Source: Lachnospiraceae bacterium | Lineage (GTDB): Bacteria > Bacillota > Clostridia > Lachnospirales > Lachnospiraceae | Assembly (NCBI GenBank): GCA_022510615.1 | Contig: JAFLTC010000004.1 | Span: forward strand, 62,001 to 126,000 | DNA length: 64,000 nucleotides | Direction of reading: 5' to 3' | Position numbers and translations under genes: made by a program | Shown here: piece by piece, positions 19,408 through 29,071 of the stretch | How the letters are laid out: every line of letters starts with the position of its first letter | Numbering within the stretch: position 1 is the stretch's first letter | Notes under the pieces: model-generated | Told to the model about the DNA's origin: nothing | The model's input: only the letters and a program-made list of their open reading frames with translations | Databases searched by the model: none

Positions 19408-20154
19408 ATGAAGGGGAAAATTCATTCGATTGAAAGCTTTGGCACAGTGGACGGACCGGGCGTGCGCTTTGTCATATTCTTTCAGGGCTGCCCGATGCGG
19501 TGTCTTTACTGTCACAATCCCGATACCTGGGAAACGGGGACAGGACAGGAAACAGATGTGGAAGGAATTATAAATAAAATGGAGAGGAATCTCTCTTTTT
19601 ATGAGACTGGCGGTATTACGGCCACCGGGGGAGAGCCGATGTTCCAGATGGAATTTCTCTCGGAGCTTTTTAAAGAGGCTAAGAAAAGAGAGATTCATAC
19701 CTGCTTAGATACATCAGGCATTATGTTTCAACCGAAAGACCGTGACAGTCTGGAACAGGTGGATAAGCTGTTAGCCGTTACTGACCTTGTTATGTTGGAT
19801 ATTAAGCATATCGATGCGGCGGAGCATAAAAAATTAACCGGACAGGATAACGCCGGGATACTTGCCTTTGCCAGATATCTGGATGAAAAGAAGGTTCCGG
19901 TCTGGATTCGCCATGTTGTGGTGCCTGGGATTACCGATGATGAGAAGGAATTAACAGAGCTTGGCCACTTTATGGGAACCCTTTCCAATGTGGAAAAGCT
20001 GGAGGTACTTCCCTATCATGCCATGGGAAAGGTAAAATATGAGCAGTTGGGAATGTCCTACCGGCTGGCAGATACCCCACAGCTCACGAAAGAGCAGGCG
20101 AAGGAGGCGGAGGAAGTCATCCTCAGAGCATGGAGGCAGGCAGCCGGAAAGTAA
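19408..20154 (+). CDS. pflA: Pyruvate formate-lyase-activating enzyme
   Basis: Radical SAM CPMRCLYCHNPDTWE; directly downstream of pflB. Confidence 0.97.
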   Translation: MKGKIHSIESFGTVDGPGVRFVIFFQGCPMRCLYCHNPDTWETGTGQETDVEGIINKMERNLSFYETGGITATGGEPMFQMEFLSELFKEAKKREIHTCLDTSGIMFQPKDRDSLEQVDKLLAVTDLVMLDIKHIDAAEHKKLTGQDNAGILAFARYLDEKKVPVWIRHVVVPGITDDEKELTELGHFMGTLSNVEKLEVLPYHAMGKVKYEQLGMSYRLADTPQLTKEQAKEAEEVILRAWRQAAGK

Positions 20155-20245
20155 ATGACACCGGCAAACAAGCAATCCATTGATTACACCCCCTAAGTTG
20201 TGGTATACTATAAAGAAGTAACGATGCTAAGGAGGATTCCATATT

Positions 20246-21364
20246 ATGGCAGAACTTCAGGATGCGAAGAAAAAAAAGAAGAAGAAAAAAGAAGTTATTG
20301 TATTGACACCGGAGGAAAAATATGCCCAGCTGTTGGCATTGAAAAAGGCAACCCGGTGTATTCTTGAGATAGATGAAAAGTATAAAATATATGTCAGGCT
20401 GACAAAAGAATTTGCGGAGCTTGGAAGGAAGGCAGAGGAAAATCCCTTTGAGGGGTCAGACCAGTGTATGGCGCTCAGTGAGGAATGCAGAGCCATTGCC
20501 GAAGAGATGGAGAAAGAGCTTCCCCCGGAAACGGAAGAGGAATCCCAGACTGTCACTACCACAGCGAAGGAACGAGAAGGGAAGGAAAAAGGCGGTAAAG
20601 GAAAATGGCTGTTTTTTGCAGCAATTGCATTGGTAGTTATCGCTATCGTCTGCTATAAAGCACCGCCGACCCGCTATCTCATAGCCGGAGCAGAAAAAAC
20701 GCTTGGCATGGACAAATTGTCAAAGGAATCCTACTACAAGCTGGGAGATTACAAAGACAGTGAAGAAAAGGGAAAGCAGGCAGCTTACGACTATGCCCTT
20801 TCTCTGGAGGAAAAAGGGAATTATATAGAGGCGGCAGCAGAATTTGGAAAACTCGCCCCAAAAGGTTATGCAGACAGTGAACAGAAAGAGGCGGCTATAG
20901 AGCAGGTGCTTTTTTCTGAGGCGGAGCTGGGAAAACCCGTTACCTTTGGCAAGTATCAGTGGCTTGTGCTGGAAAACAGGGAAGATACTGTGCTGTTAGC
21001 AAAGGCTGCAGCCATAGAGGACCTTGCCTACCATGATAAAGCAGAGAAAACAAAATGGGAAACCTGTAGTCTCCGCAGGTATCTGAACGAGGAATTTTTA
21101 CAGGAAACCTTTACGGCGAAGGAGCAGGAACTGATACAGACAAAGTCTTCTACTCAGGATAAACTTTTTATTCTGGATAAGAGCGAGGTAGAAGAGTATC
21201 AGGATATTTTGAAAGAGAAAACACATCATCTCCGGCTTCGAGATTCCGGTGCAGGAAAAACCACAGCCTTTACCACCTATAGGGGAGAGGTAGTTGACGA
21301 GGGCTTTCCGGTGGAACAAACCGGTGTCTGTGTGCGTCCGGTTATGTGGGTAAAGAAAAAATGA
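20246..21364 (+). CDS. DUF6273-like domain membrane protein
   Basis: Lys-rich N-terminus, one TM segment, C-terminal WLVLENREDTVLLAK...WETCSLRRYLNEEFLQETFTAKEQELI. Confidence 0.7.
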   Translation: MAELQDAKKKKKKKKEVIVLTPEEKYAQLLALKKATRCILEIDEKYKIYVRLTKEFAELGRKAEENPFEGSDQCMALSEECRAIAEEMEKELPPETEEESQTVTTTAKEREGKEKGGKGKWLFFAAIALVVIAIVCYKAPPTRYLIAGAEKTLGMDKLSKESYYKLGDYKDSEEKGKQAAYDYALSLEEKGNYIEAAAEFGKLAPKGYADSEQKEAAIEQVLFSEAELGKPVTFGKYQWLVLENREDTVLLAKAAAIEDLAYHDKAEKTKWETCSLRRYLNEEFLQETFTAKEQELIQTKSSTQDKLFILDKSEVEEYQDILKEKTHHLRLRDSGAGKTTAFTTYRGEVVDEGFPVEQTGVCVRPVMWVKKK

Positions 21365-21864
21365 GAAATGAATTAACCAAAAAAGATATTGAAAAGATGC
21401 GGGAAGAAATCGAGTACCGCAAGCTGGTTGTGCGAAAAGAGGCGCTGGAGGCAGTAAAAGAGGCCAGAGCCCACGGGGATTTGAGTGAAAACTTCGAGTA
21501 CCACGCGGCAAAGAAGGATAAAAACCAGAATGAAAGCCGTATCCGCTATCTGGAGCGCATGATCAAAACAGCTGTTGTGATTTCCGAGGAATCCGGTGAA
21601 GACGAAGTGGGAATGAACAATACGGTAGAGGTTTATTTTGAAGAGGATGACCTGACGGAAATTTATAAGATTGTGACGACGGTGCGTGCAGATGCCCTGA
21701 AGGGATTAATCAGCATTGAGTCACCTCTCGGAAAGGCACTTCTCGGAAAAAAGGAAGGGGAGCGGGTTCAGGTAACCATGGACAATGGAAGTTCCTATTA
21801 TGTAGTGATTAAGAAAATTGAAAATACAGTGGATGACGGGACAGACCCTATCCGCAAATTCTAA
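21361..21864 (+). CDS. greA: Transcription elongation factor GreA
   Basis: AREHGDLSENFEYHAAK-like motif (ARAHGDLSENFEYHAAKKDKNQNESRIRYLE); ATGA overlap with the upstream ORF. Confidence 0.94.
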   Translation: MRNELTKKDIEKMREEIEYRKLVVRKEALEAVKEARAHGDLSENFEYHAAKKDKNQNESRIRYLERMIKTAVVISEESGEDEVGMNNTVEVYFEEDDLTEIYKIVTTVRADALKGLISIESPLGKALLGKKEGERVQVTMDNGSSYYVVIKKIENTVDDGTDPIRKF

Positions 21865-21887
21865 AGGTTGTAAATGGAGGTAGAAAA

Positions 21888-22325
21888 ATGGAGTTTAAGA
21901 CATTGCAGTCAGATATGATTGCTGCCATGAAGGCGAAGGACAAGGTGCGGAAGGATGCGATTTCTTCCCTTGTATCTGCGGCAAAGAAGGTTGCCATTGA
22001 TGAAGGTGTCAGAGAGGATATTACGGAGGAAATTGTAAATCGTGTCATCCTCAAGGAGTTAAAAACCGTGAAGGAGCAGATTGACAGTTGTCCGGCAGAA
22101 CGGGCAGAATTAAAAGCCGAGTATCAGGCAAGATATGATATTATCAATGAATATGCTCCTAAGATGCTGTCGGCGGAGGAAGTAGAAACGCTGATTACGG
22201 AAAAGTTTGCCGATGTGGTGGCGACCAAAAATAAAGGTCAGATTATGAAACAGGTCATGGCAGAATTAAAGGGAAAGGCAGACGGAAAGGTCATTAATCA
22301 GGTAGTAACAAAACTCTGCCAGTAA
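21888..22325 (+). CDS. GatB/YqeY domain-containing protein
   Basis: 145 aa, AMKAKDKVRKDAISSLVSAAKKVAIDEG. Confidence 0.93.
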   Translation: MEFKTLQSDMIAAMKAKDKVRKDAISSLVSAAKKVAIDEGVREDITEEIVNRVILKELKTVKEQIDSCPAERAELKAEYQARYDIINEYAPKMLSAEEVETLITEKFADVVATKNKGQIMKQVMAELKGKADGKVINQVVTKLCQ

Positions 22326-22344
22326 CCCTTATGTACTAAAATAT

Positions 22345-22986
22345 TTATGTATTAGAAAGGTACCATAGCACAACGATGGTGCCTTTTTTTACGTTGACAT
22401 AGGCTTTCTTTCCGGTAAACTCATTACTGATGCCTAAGGGAAAGGAATTTGTCAGGTTGATGTCGGCAAGCTCGTATTTTAGTCCCTGTATTGTTACATT
22501 GACACTGATGTCACTGAGGGAAAACACAGAACAGAGATTGCCGGGAGTATTTTCCGGCAGATCCTTGCCAAAAGAAATCGTACCGTCGGTAATAACACGA
22601 ATCGCATAGTTATCGCCATAAAGAGTGCCGGTGGCATCGTTTCGTGACAAGTAAGTAAGTAGCTGGATATTGCCAATGGTGTGATCCAACCGTCCTCCCA
22701 GTCCACCGTAAATGGCAAACTCTGTATAGCCCTTTTTCAGTCCCAGCTTGGCAGCTAACATTAAGTCGGTATCATCCTTCTCCGCCGGATAGCGGAGGCT
22801 GTCAGAGGGAAGATCGTACGAGAGGACAGAATCAAAATCCCCTAGGACAAAATCAGCCCGAAGTCCCAGCTCCTCCAGATAATCATAGCCGCCGTCAGCG
22901 GCTATGACAATATCGTCAGAAGTGAGTGTAATATTACAGTCCGTTTTCTCTCCCGCTCCGAAAATATAACAAATTCCTGATTCCAT
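22345..22986 (-). CDS. thiN: Thiamine diphosphokinase
   Basis: AADGGYDYLEELGLRADFVLGDFDSV...YPAEKDDTDLMLA...IYGGLGGRLDHTIGNI. Confidence 0.93.
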   Translation of the reverse strand: MESGICYIFGAGEKTDCNITLTSDDIVIAADGGYDYLEELGLRADFVLGDFDSVLSYDLPSDSLRYPAEKDDTDLMLAAKLGLKKGYTEFAIYGGLGGRLDHTIGNIQLLTYLSRNDATGTLYGDNYAIRVITDGTISFGKDLPENTPGNLCSVFSLSDISVNVTIQGLKYELADINLTNSFPLGISNEFTGKKAYVNVKKGTIVVLWYLSNT

Positions 22987-23000
22987 GTTTGTATCCTTTC

Positions 23001-23822
23001 CTATTCAATAGCCGCTATGGCAGCAGACAGGTATTCTTCTTCAAAGTTTTCTATGGTTCCGGCATCACAGGCGGCAGCCAGTGACGGATTAATCGGCATC
23101 TGTGCAAGGACTGGGACACCATAGGATTTTGCCGTCTCCTCAATATGGCTTTCTCCAAATACCGGAATTTTCTTTTTGCAGTCCGGACATTCCACATAGC
23201 TCATGTTTTCCACCAGACCAAGTACCGGGATATTCATCATATTTGCCATTTTCATTGCCTTTCCCACTATCATGGAAACCAAATCCTGTGGGCTGGTGAC
23301 GACCACAATGCCGTCCACCGGAATGCTCTGGAATACTGTCAGTGCCACATCACCGGTTCCCGGCGGCATATCCACAAAGAGATAGTCCACATTATCCCAC
23401 AGGACATCTGTCCAGAATTGCTTTACCGTACCGCCGATAACGGGACCGCGCCACACTACCGGGTCCGTCTCGTCAGGCAAAAGAAGATTAATAGACATAA
23501 CCTCAATCTCATATTTTTTTGTCCTTACCGGAAAAATTGTCGTCTCATTTCCCATTGCCTTTTCCGTCAGACCAAAAGCCTTTGGGATGGAAGGACCGGT
23601 AATATCGGCATCCAGGATGCCGCAGTGATAGCCCCGGCGGGAAAAGTTTGTGGCGAGAAGCTGCGTCACCATGGATTTTCCAACGCCGCCCTTTCCGCTG
23701 ACGACACCGATTACCTTGCCGATTTTACTATTGGGATGCGGTGCCTCGATAAAACTTTTCGGGTCCCTGCTGGCACAGTTACTGCTGCAGCTCGAACAAT
23801 CGTGAGTACATGAATCACTCAT
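23001..23822 (-). CDS. Mrp/NBP35 family ATP-binding protein
   Basis: VVSGKGGVGKSMVTQLLA; VDMPPGTGDVALTVFQSIP; N-terminal Cys cluster. Confidence 0.94.
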   Translation of the reverse strand: MSDSCTHDCSSCSSNCASRDPKSFIEAPHPNSKIGKVIGVVSGKGGVGKSMVTQLLATNFSRRGYHCGILDADITGPSIPKAFGLTEKAMGNETTIFPVRTKKYEIEVMSINLLLPDETDPVVWRGPVIGGTVKQFWTDVLWDNVDYLFVDMPPGTGDVALTVFQSIPVDGIVVVTSPQDLVSMIVGKAMKMANMMNIPVLGLVENMSYVECPDCKKKIPVFGESHIEETAKSYGVPVLAQMPINPSLAAACDAGTIENFEEEYLSAAIAAIE

Positions 23823-24061
23823 ACTTTCTATCTCCTTTATTCTCTATTTCTATTTGAACTCTGTCAATAGCACAATGATGCCATCGTGATAGCATGATGG
23901 CGACGTCATGCTATCTCTACTCTAGTACGAAACTACCATCTTTGTCAAATGGTTTTATCACATTGAAAAAAATGTTTTCTTGTGATATTATAAAAATAAG
24001 TATGGCGTATACCGAAACGGCTGGTGTTTGCCATGAATAGAAAGAGAAACGGAGGAGCAGA

Positions 24062-24985
24062 ATGTATACCGTATCATTGCAGAAATGTATTGAAAAAGTG
24101 CAGTTGGAAAACCTGACGAAAGAGGTGGATATCGATGGCATTGAAGTTACCCAGGCGGACGTAAATCGCCCGGCATTACAACTGGCAGGTTTTTTTGACT
24201 ATTTTGACCACCACAGACTTCAGTTGATTGGACAGGTGGAGCATACATATATGGAAAAGCAGGGAATTGAAAAAAGTGCGGAAATGATTGGAAAGATTAT
24301 GTCTTATAAGGTTCCGGCAATTGTATTTTGCCGTGACCTCCCGGTGCCGGAGGAGTTTTTGGAACTTTCCAGGAAGTATGGAGTGCCGATTTTGCGTTCC
24401 AAGGCGGCGACATCCTCTGTTTCTGCAGAGCTGACCCGCTGGCTGAAGGTGGAACTGGCACCGAGAATTAGTATTCACGGAGTGCTAGTCGATATTTACG
24501 GCGAAGGTGTTCTCATTACCGGTGAGAGCGGCATCGGAAAAAGTGAGGTAGCACTGGAACTCATTCACAGAGGTCATCGTCTTGTTTCCGATGATGTGGT
24601 GGAGATAAAAAAGGTCAGTGATGCTACCCTGCTTGGTTCAGCACCGGATATTACCAGACATTTTATTGAACTTAGAGGAATTGGTATTGTTGATGCGAAA
24701 ACGCTTTTCGGTGTGGAGAGCGTAAAGGATACCCAGTCCATTGACTTGGTCATTAAGCTGGAGGAGTGGAACAAAGAGCAGGAGTATGACCGGATGGGAC
24801 TGGAAGAGCAGTACATTGAATATCTGGGAAATAAAGTAGTATGCCATTCCATTCCGATTCGTCCGGGACGAAATGTGGCAATTATCTGTGAATCAGCGGC
24901 AGTTAATTTCCGACAGAAGAAAATGGGATATAACGCTGCGTTAGAATTATATAACCGTGTAACAAGTAACCTATCAAATTCATAA
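24062..24985 (+). CDS. hprK: HPr kinase/phosphorylase
   Basis: GVLITGESGIGKSEVALELIHRGHRLVSDDVVEI; HprK signature. Confidence 0.97.
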   Translation: MYTVSLQKCIEKVQLENLTKEVDIDGIEVTQADVNRPALQLAGFFDYFDHHRLQLIGQVEHTYMEKQGIEKSAEMIGKIMSYKVPAIVFCRDLPVPEEFLELSRKYGVPILRSKAATSSVSAELTRWLKVELAPRISIHGVLVDIYGEGVLITGESGIGKSEVALELIHRGHRLVSDDVVEIKKVSDATLLGSAPDITRHFIELRGIGIVDAKTLFGVESVKDTQSIDLVIKLEEWNKEQEYDRMGLEEQYIEYLGNKVVCHSIPIRPGRNVAIICESAAVNFRQKKMGYNAALELYNRVTSNLSNS

Positions 24986-25010
24986 GATATTATTGGAAAG
25001 GAATCGTATT

Positions 25011-25937
25011 ATGGCAGTATATTATGTAGGCGTTGATGTGGGTGGAACAACAGTAAAAATGGGCCTGTTTTCTGATACAGGGGAATTATTGGAAAAATGG
25101 GAAATACCAACCCGGAAAGAAAATAATGGCGAGTACATTCTCCCGGATGTGATAGACAGCATAGAAAAAAAGCGTGCCGAGATGGGAGGAAATATTAAAG
25201 GAATCGGTATCGGAATCCCGGGACCGGTGACAGATGATGGTGTTGTCCTCAAATGTGCCAATCTGGGTTGGGATGTATTTTCCGTAAAGAATACCATAGC
25301 GGATTTAACCGGCGTGGGAAATGTGAAGGTAGGAAATGATGCCAATATTGCAGCTCTGGGTGAAATGTGGAAAGGCGGCGGCAGAGGCTATGACAGTATT
25401 GTTATGGTAACGCTGGGAACCGGTGTCGGCGGCGGTATTATTCATAAGGGAAAAATTCTTACCGGCAGCAGGGGCGCTGGAGGAGAAATCGGTCATATGA
25501 AGGTGGAAATAGGGGAGACAGAAAGCTGCGGTTGTGGCAGCAAAGGTTGTTTAGAACAATACGCCTCAGCCACCGGCATTGTTCGTCTGGCGAAAAAACA
25601 TATGCCGGAGGATTCCTGTCTGTCAGAAGAAACCGATATTACCGCAAAGAAAATTTTTGACGGAGCGAAGGACGGAGATTCCTACTGTATGGAGATTGTG
25701 GAGCGTTTTGGAAAATATCTCGGTGTGGCACTGAGTAATGTAGCCCATGTGGTGGATCCGGAGGCATTTGTCATCGGTGGAGGAGTTTCGAAGGCGGGAA
25801 CGATTATTTTGGACGTAATTGAGAAATACTATAATGAAAACTCCATGTACGCCTTGAAAAATAAAAACTTTCATCTGGCAGAGCTGGGCAATGATGCCGG
25901 TATATATGGTGCTGTCAGATTGGTAATGTTCACATAG
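25011..25937 (+). CDS. glcK: ROK family glucokinase
   Basis: GVDVGGTTVKMGLF; CGCGSKGCLEQYAS zinc motif; RBS before ATG 25011. Confidence 0.93.
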   Translation: MAVYYVGVDVGGTTVKMGLFSDTGELLEKWEIPTRKENNGEYILPDVIDSIEKKRAEMGGNIKGIGIGIPGPVTDDGVVLKCANLGWDVFSVKNTIADLTGVGNVKVGNDANIAALGEMWKGGGRGYDSIVMVTLGTGVGGGIIHKGKILTGSRGAGGEIGHMKVEIGETESCGCGSKGCLEQYASATGIVRLAKKHMPEDSCLSEETDITAKKIFDGAKDGDSYCMEIVERFGKYLGVALSNVAHVVDPEAFVIGGGVSKAGTIILDVIEKYYNENSMYALKNKNFHLAELGNDAGIYGAVRLVMFT

Positions 25938-25985
25938 CTATGCTAAGGATTTCGTAATGATATTCAGGTGGAATAGAGGTCGACT

Positions 25986-26849
25986 ATGATTCAGTTAGAG
26001 CAGGAGTTATTAAGCTGCCATACGACATTTCGTATCGGGGGTGCGGCGACATATTATCTGATTCCTGAAAAGGAAGAAGAAATTACAGAAGCAGTTGCCT
26101 TTGCAAAGAAAAAGAAGCTTCCCTTTTACATTTTGGGAAAGGGAAGCAATGTATTATTTTCCGACAATGGGTATTCAGGAGTCGTGATTGAGATTGGGAA
26201 AGGTCTGGAGGGCATGGAAATCCATCCGGACGGCATAGTAGAGGCACAGGCGGGAATTGCTCTGAGTGCCATGGCGGCGCAATTGGCAGAGGCAGGACTG
26301 ACAGGCTTTGAATTTGCCGGGGGGATTCCCGGAACACTGGGAGGGGCCATAACGATGAATGCCGGAGCCTATGGTGGAGAAATTAAGGATTGTATTCAAT
26401 CTGCCACCGTTTTGACATCCGAGGGAAGGATACTGACCTTAAAGAAAGAGGAGCTGGCACTGGGATACCGCACCAGTGTAATTCCGGAAGAAAAGTATAT
26501 TGTGTTGTCAGGATGTTTTTCCTTTGAAAAGGGAGAGAAAGAGGAAATTCTGGCGACAATGAAGGAATTAGGAAAAAGGCGGCGGGAAAAACAACCGTTA
26601 GAATATCCCAGTGCAGGAAGCACTTTTAAGAGACCGGAGGGACATTTTGCCGGGAAGCTCATTGAGGATGCCGGACTGCGGGGGTATCGTGTGGGGGATG
26701 CTCAGGTGTCGGAAAAGCACTGCGGGTTTGTGGTAAACCGGGGTGAGGCAACGGCGGCGGAGGTAAGGCAGGTCATTGCTGATGTCCAGACGAAGGTAAA
26801 GGAAACCTTTGGTGTAGAGTTAGAACCGGAGATACGCCTGGTAGAATAG
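25986..26849 (+). CDS. murB: UDP-N-acetylmuramate dehydrogenase
   Basis: HTTFRIGGAATYYL...LGKGSNVLFSDNGYSGVVIE...GIPGTLGGAITMNAGAYGGEI. Confidence 0.96.
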   Translation: MIQLEQELLSCHTTFRIGGAATYYLIPEKEEEITEAVAFAKKKKLPFYILGKGSNVLFSDNGYSGVVIEIGKGLEGMEIHPDGIVEAQAGIALSAMAAQLAEAGLTGFEFAGGIPGTLGGAITMNAGAYGGEIKDCIQSATVLTSEGRILTLKKEELALGYRTSVIPEEKYIVLSGCFSFEKGEKEEILATMKELGKRRREKQPLEYPSAGSTFKRPEGHFAGKLIEDAGLRGYRVGDAQVSEKHCGFVVNRGEATAAEVRQVIADVQTKVKETFGVELEPEIRLVE

Positions 26850-26881
26850 AAAAGAAAGGGTACGGAAAGCGAGGAAACGAC

Positions 26882-27775
26882 ATGAGATTTGTGGTTGTGA
26901 CAGGAATGAGCGGAGCGGGACGAAGCTCTGTCATGCGAATATTAGAGGATGATGGATATTTTTGTGTTGACAATCTGCCGGTGTCGTTACTTCCTACTTT
27001 TATACAGCTGACAGAGGATTCCAGTGAGCAGATTGAGCGTGTGGCGCTGGGGTTGGATATCCGTGGTGGCCGAACCGCTTTGAAAGAGGCTGCCCATATT
27101 TTGAAAAATTTAAAAGAGGAAGGCTATACTCTGGAGATTTTGTTTTTAGAGGCTTCCACACCGGTTATTGTAAAGCGTTATAAAGAGACGAGACGAATCC
27201 ATCCGCTATCCAGTGGTGGACGGATGGACACGGCGATTGAAAATGAGAGGGAACTTCTTGCTGACTTAAAAGGACAGGCAGATTTTATTATTGATACCAC
27301 AACAATGTTGATTCGCGAATTGAAGCAGGAAATTGACCGGATTTTTGTGGAGGAGGAAAATTTTTGTAATTTTTATCTGACCTTTGTGTCCTTTGGATTT
27401 AAGTACGGTATTCCTTCTGATGCGGATTTGGTCTTTGATGTCCGTTTTCTGCCAAACCCCTTCTATATAGAAAACTTAAAGCCTCTGACCGGTAATGACA
27501 AAGAAGTATTTGATTATGTCATGGAATCAGACAAAGCGAAAGAATTTCTTGGGAAAATGAAGGACATGCTGGATTTTCTCATACCAAATTATATGATAGA
27601 AGGAAAAACCCAGCTGGTCATTGCCATCGGATGTACCGGTGGGAAACATCGCTCGGTAACGTTGACCAATGCGATACACGCAGAATTTGAAAACACGGAA
27701 TATGGTTGCAAGAAGGAACATAGAGATATAGAGAAGGATAGGTTACGAAACATATGTCGTTCGCAGGAAAAGTAA
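26882..27775 (+). CDS. rapZ: RNase adapter RapZ
   Basis: VVTGMSGAGRSSVMRILEDDGYFCVDNLPVSLL; GCTGGKHRSV. Confidence 0.97.
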   Translation: MRFVVVTGMSGAGRSSVMRILEDDGYFCVDNLPVSLLPTFIQLTEDSSEQIERVALGLDIRGGRTALKEAAHILKNLKEEGYTLEILFLEASTPVIVKRYKETRRIHPLSSGGRMDTAIENERELLADLKGQADFIIDTTTMLIRELKQEIDRIFVEEENFCNFYLTFVSFGFKYGIPSDADLVFDVRFLPNPFYIENLKPLTGNDKEVFDYVMESDKAKEFLGKMKDMLDFLIPNYMIEGKTQLVIAIGCTGGKHRSVTLTNAIHAEFENTEYGCKKEHRDIEKDRLRNICRSQEK

Positions 27776-28671
27776 AAGAAGAGCTGTATGAGCAGTCGGG
27801 AAAGGCGAAGCATTGTCAGATAGCAGAAATCGCCGCCCTGTTTTCTGTCTGTGGACAGGTAATCATGAGAGAGGATGGAAGTAATCTCATTAAGTTTACA
27901 ACGGAAAACTTGACAGTTGCGAAAAAATGCTATATTTTAATTAAGAAAGCATTTCATATCATTCCGGACATTTCTTTGCGGGGGCATCATCAGTATATCA
28001 TCTATCTGATTAGAAGTGAGGATGCTCAGGCATTTATGAAAGCTGTCCGGGTTTTAGACGGCGCTTTGCTCGTTTCGGATAGCCTTATTGACAGGCAGTG
28101 TTGTAAACGGGCATTTTTACGGGGGCTGTTTCTTGCCAGTGGTTCGGTAACGAACCCGCAGAGCCGGTATCATCTGGAGCTGGTGGCAGGAAGCTATGCA
28201 AGTGCTGTGCGAATGCAGGAGATTATAGGTGTTTTTGAACTGGAAGCAAAAATTGTTGAGCGCAAAAAAAATTATATCGTGTACATGAAAGAGGGGGCCG
28301 GTATTGTTGACTTTCTAAATATTATCGGTGCCCATGTGGCGTTGATGGAATTTGAAAATGTCCGCATTTTAAAGGAAATGAGAAATTCCATTAACAGACA
28401 GGTCAACTGCGAGGCGGCAAATATTAAAAAAACCGTTTCTGCAGCCTCCAGACAGGTGGAGGACATCCGCTTTATCCACGACACGGTTGGTTTTGGAACT
28501 CTTTCGGAGAACCTTTCGGAGATAGCCAGATTACGTTTGGAAAATCCGGAAGTATCGTTGAAGGAATTGGGGGAAATGCTTGACCCACCAATCGGTAAAT
28601 CAGGGGTGAATCACCGGTTGAGAAAATTAAGTGACATCGCAGCGAATTTGCAGAAACAAAAGAAAGAGTAA
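27754..28671 (+). CDS. whiA: DNA-binding protein WhiA
   Basis: SFAGKVKEELYE; LAGLIDADG-like fold plus C-terminal HTH; downstream of rapZ. Confidence 0.95.
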   Translation: MSFAGKVKEELYEQSGKAKHCQIAEIAALFSVCGQVIMREDGSNLIKFTTENLTVAKKCYILIKKAFHIIPDISLRGHHQYIIYLIRSEDAQAFMKAVRVLDGALLVSDSLIDRQCCKRAFLRGLFLASGSVTNPQSRYHLELVAGSYASAVRMQEIIGVFELEAKIVERKKNYIVYMKEGAGIVDFLNIIGAHVALMEFENVRILKEMRNSINRQVNCEAANIKKTVSAASRQVEDIRFIHDTVGFGTLSENLSEIARLRLENPEVSLKELGEMLDPPIGKSGVNHRLRKLSDIAANLQKQKKE

Positions 28672-28731
28672 GAAATCTAGTTGCTGTGCAAGCGCTGTGG
28701 AAATGCTTGCGCAGGCAGGATGGAGGAAAAA

Positions 28732-28983
28732 ATGATAAGGAAAAGTATTGACGTTAGTGTGGAGAAAGAGGGCGCAAGGCCAATGGCTATGCTGGTTCAG
28801 GTGGCAAGTCAGTACAAAAGCAGCGTAAGCATTTGTCAAGGAAGCAAGACAGTAAATGCAAAAAGCATCATGGGTGTGATGACACTGGGACTGATACCGG
28901 GGCAGGAACTGGAAATCTCCGTAGATGGCGAAGATGAAGAAGAAGCCATGGAAAGCATAGAAAAGTATTTAACAGGAAAGTAA
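28732..28983 (+). CDS. HPr family phosphocarrier protein
   Basis: 84 aa; ARPMAMLVQVASQYKSSVSICQGSKTVNAKSIMGVMTLGLIPGQELEISVDGEDE. The usual catalytic His position reads GARPMAML. Confidence 0.85.
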   Translation: MIRKSIDVSVEKEGARPMAMLVQVASQYKSSVSICQGSKTVNAKSIMGVMTLGLIPGQELEISVDGEDEEEAMESIEKYLTGK

Positions 28984-28989
28984 TAGAGG

Positions 28990-29048
28990 AAGAGAAACTG
29001 CCGCACAAACGGGAGACCGGATAAAACTGGTATGTGCGGCAGTTTTTT
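28990..29048 (+). terminator. Rho-independent terminator
   Basis: AACTGCCGCACA...TGTGCGGCAGTTTTTTT. Confidence 0.85.
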
Positions 29049-29071
29049 TGGAAGCAGAAAAGGGGACGAGA

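Noticed and set aside
23145-23813. 222-aa + strand ORF
   Set aside because: Antisense shadow of the Mrp-family gene; His/Cys-rich nonsense composition.
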